DNA of 7,028 nucleotides. Origin: Bacteroidota bacterium. GTDB taxonomy: Bacteria; Bacteroidota; Bacteroidia; Cytophagales; Cyclobacteriaceae. The notes under the pieces are model-generated. The model searched no databases. It was given only the letters and a program-made list of their open reading frames with translations, and was not told the origin of the DNA. The position numbers and the translations under genes are program-made. Within the stretch, counting starts at the first letter, position 1. Each line of letters opens with the position of its first letter. Below are positions 6,491 through 7,028 of the stretch, one piece after another. Location: the NCBI GenBank assembly GCA_024643595.1, contig JAHEMS010000185.1, positions 1 to 7,028 of the forward strand, in the 5' to 3' direction.

Positions 6491-6516
6491 AATAATGCAA
6501 TTAAGGTGTATATTTC
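6485..6516 (+). promoter_or_regulatory. Bacteroidota-type promoter of the small secreted protein gene
   Basis: TTTG (6485-6488), a 20-base spacer, then TATATTTC (6509-6516) fits the Bacteroidota pattern TTTG, 19-21 bases, TAnnTTTG, with one mismatch at the last base. It is the best two-part promoter in the window. Transcription would begin around 6519-6522, leaving almost no leader before ATG 6523, so the transcript may be nearly leaderless. Confidence 0.48.
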
Positions 6517-6522
6517 AGTTGT

Positions 6523-6882
6523 ATGCCACTTCGCAGAAACCGGTTTCTAAAGTTCTTTTTCACTCTCCTATTTCTTTTCGAATTTCTTAGCCCTGTATAT
6601 CCGTCTGATTCTAATCAAATTCATGCCAAGCCAGACATACATTCACAGGTAAATTCATGGCAACATCCTGATCTCTTTTTTACCTTTTTTGCCGAGCAGC
6701 TAAATGAAAATGAAGAAGAGCGTGAAAATGATAAAATTTTTTCTCTTCTTATTTACGGCCATATAAACCGGGTTGCCTTTAACCTACCTCATCATCCCGG
6801 CAACCAATTTCCATACACAAGCAAACCTTCACATATTGAAGGAACATCTCGAATAAATCTGTATTGTGTATTCAAACTATGA
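6523..6882 (+). CDS. Small secreted or membrane-anchored protein of unknown function
   Basis: 119 residues from ATG 6523, the only possible start in frame. Residues 1-27 look like a signal peptide or anchor: basic MPLRRNRFLK, a hydrophobic core (FFFTLLFLFEFL), then SPVYPSDS with no clear signal peptidase site. The rest is a short exported segment with a very acidic cluster (NENEEERENDK, ~61-71), several histidines (including FNLPHHPGNQF) and the C-terminal end LYCVFKL. No catalytic motif or known domain is recognised. Small exported proteins with Glu-rich clusters occur widely in Bacteroidota, often before transporter genes, but I cannot assign this one to a named family. A well-spaced promoter just upstream and a signal-like N-terminus support a real gene. 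It begins 116 bases after the aminotransferase gene and is probably transcribed on its own. Confidence 0.55.
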   Translation: MPLRRNRFLKFFFTLLFLFEFLSPVYPSDSNQIHAKPDIHSQVNSWQHPDLFFTFFAEQLNENEEERENDKIFSLLIYGHINRVAFNLPHHPGNQFPYTSKPSHIEGTSRINLYCVFKL

Positions 6883-6970
6883 TTGATATTTTTTTTACGA
6901 TTATTTACTAAATAGTCATTTAAGTAAAAATTATATCACTCCAACCAATCTTCTGATTCAAAATAATTTT

Positions 6971-7002
6971 CCATTATAAATGCCTAATCACATTTATAAT
7001 GG
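6971..7002. repeat. Perfect 12-bp inverted repeat with 8-base spacer
   Basis: CCATTATAAATG (6971-6982) and CATTTATAATGG (6991-7002) are exact reverse complements around CCTAATCA. A U-G pair could extend an RNA stem by one. No U run follows on the plus strand (GTAATCC), and the minus-strand side continues AAAATTATTTT rather than a T run, so a standard intrinsic terminator is unlikely. An operator for a dimeric regulator of a gene beyond the right edge, or an RNA stem-loop after the 6523 gene, are both possible. Confidence 0.6.
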
Positions 7003-7028
7003 GTAATCCAAAGCAAGCGAATTAGCTA

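Noticed and set aside
6369..6590. 73-codon plus-strand frame bridging the aminotransferase end and the start of the 6523 gene
   Set aside because: Overlaps both neighbouring genes in another frame, has no promoter of its own, and competes with the better-supported 6523 frame.
6872..6896. TCAA/TTGA followed by eight T after the 6523 gene
   Set aside because: The T run is real (6889-6896), but the four-pair AT-rich stem overlapping the stop codon is too weak to call a terminator.

Overview
The window reads as ordinary chromosomal DNA of a member of the Bacteroidota (Bacteroidetes), moderately AT-rich, with the standard bacterial code (TAA, TAG and TGA all end genes). Three things point to this phylum. 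The protein types match it: a XerD with a C-terminal HPR, an LpxA/GlmU-like transferase with its alpha-helical N-terminus, and a secreted beta-barrel protein with a short signal ending in Val-Ala-Gln. Most starts lack Shine-Dalgarno sequences. Several starts also lie just downstream of TAnnTTTG-like -7 elements, the promoter signature of the phylum. Genus cannot be decided from the sequence.

Layout. Positions 1-149 (minus) hold the first 49 codons of an exported, probably outer-membrane, protein cut by the window edge. At 249-1151 (minus) is the site-specific recombinase XerD. Divergent from it at 1288-1713 (plus) is aroQ, the type II 3-dehydroquinase of the shikimate pathway. At 1813-3855 (plus) is a HelD-like superfamily 1 ATPase, preceded by a good -7 element. 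Convergent to it is a two-gene minus-strand unit: a YbjN-like protein (4511-4972) followed, with zero bases between stop and start, by a left-handed beta-helix acyltransferase-like protein (3887-4510). A 360-base spacer (4973-5332) separates this from a plus-strand class V aminotransferase related to SerC (5351-6406). Last is a small secreted protein of unknown function (6523-6882) with a well-spaced promoter that overlaps a 16-bp palindrome. The window ends in noncoding DNA carrying a perfect 12-bp inverted repeat (6971-7002).

How the genes relate. Most are unconnected housekeeping functions: chromosome dimer resolution, chorismate synthesis, RNA polymerase rescue and amino-acid metabolism. 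The only tight coupling visible is YbjN-like to acyltransferase. I see no CRISPR array, transposase, phage gene, toxin-antitoxin pair, tRNA or rRNA, and nothing that amounts to a new multi-gene system. The points most worth checking are the palindrome over the promoter of the 6523 gene, the inverted repeat at the right end, the zero-gap TAG/TTG junction, the atypical SerC-like enzyme, and the HelD-like protein outside the Gram-positive groups where HelD has been studied.
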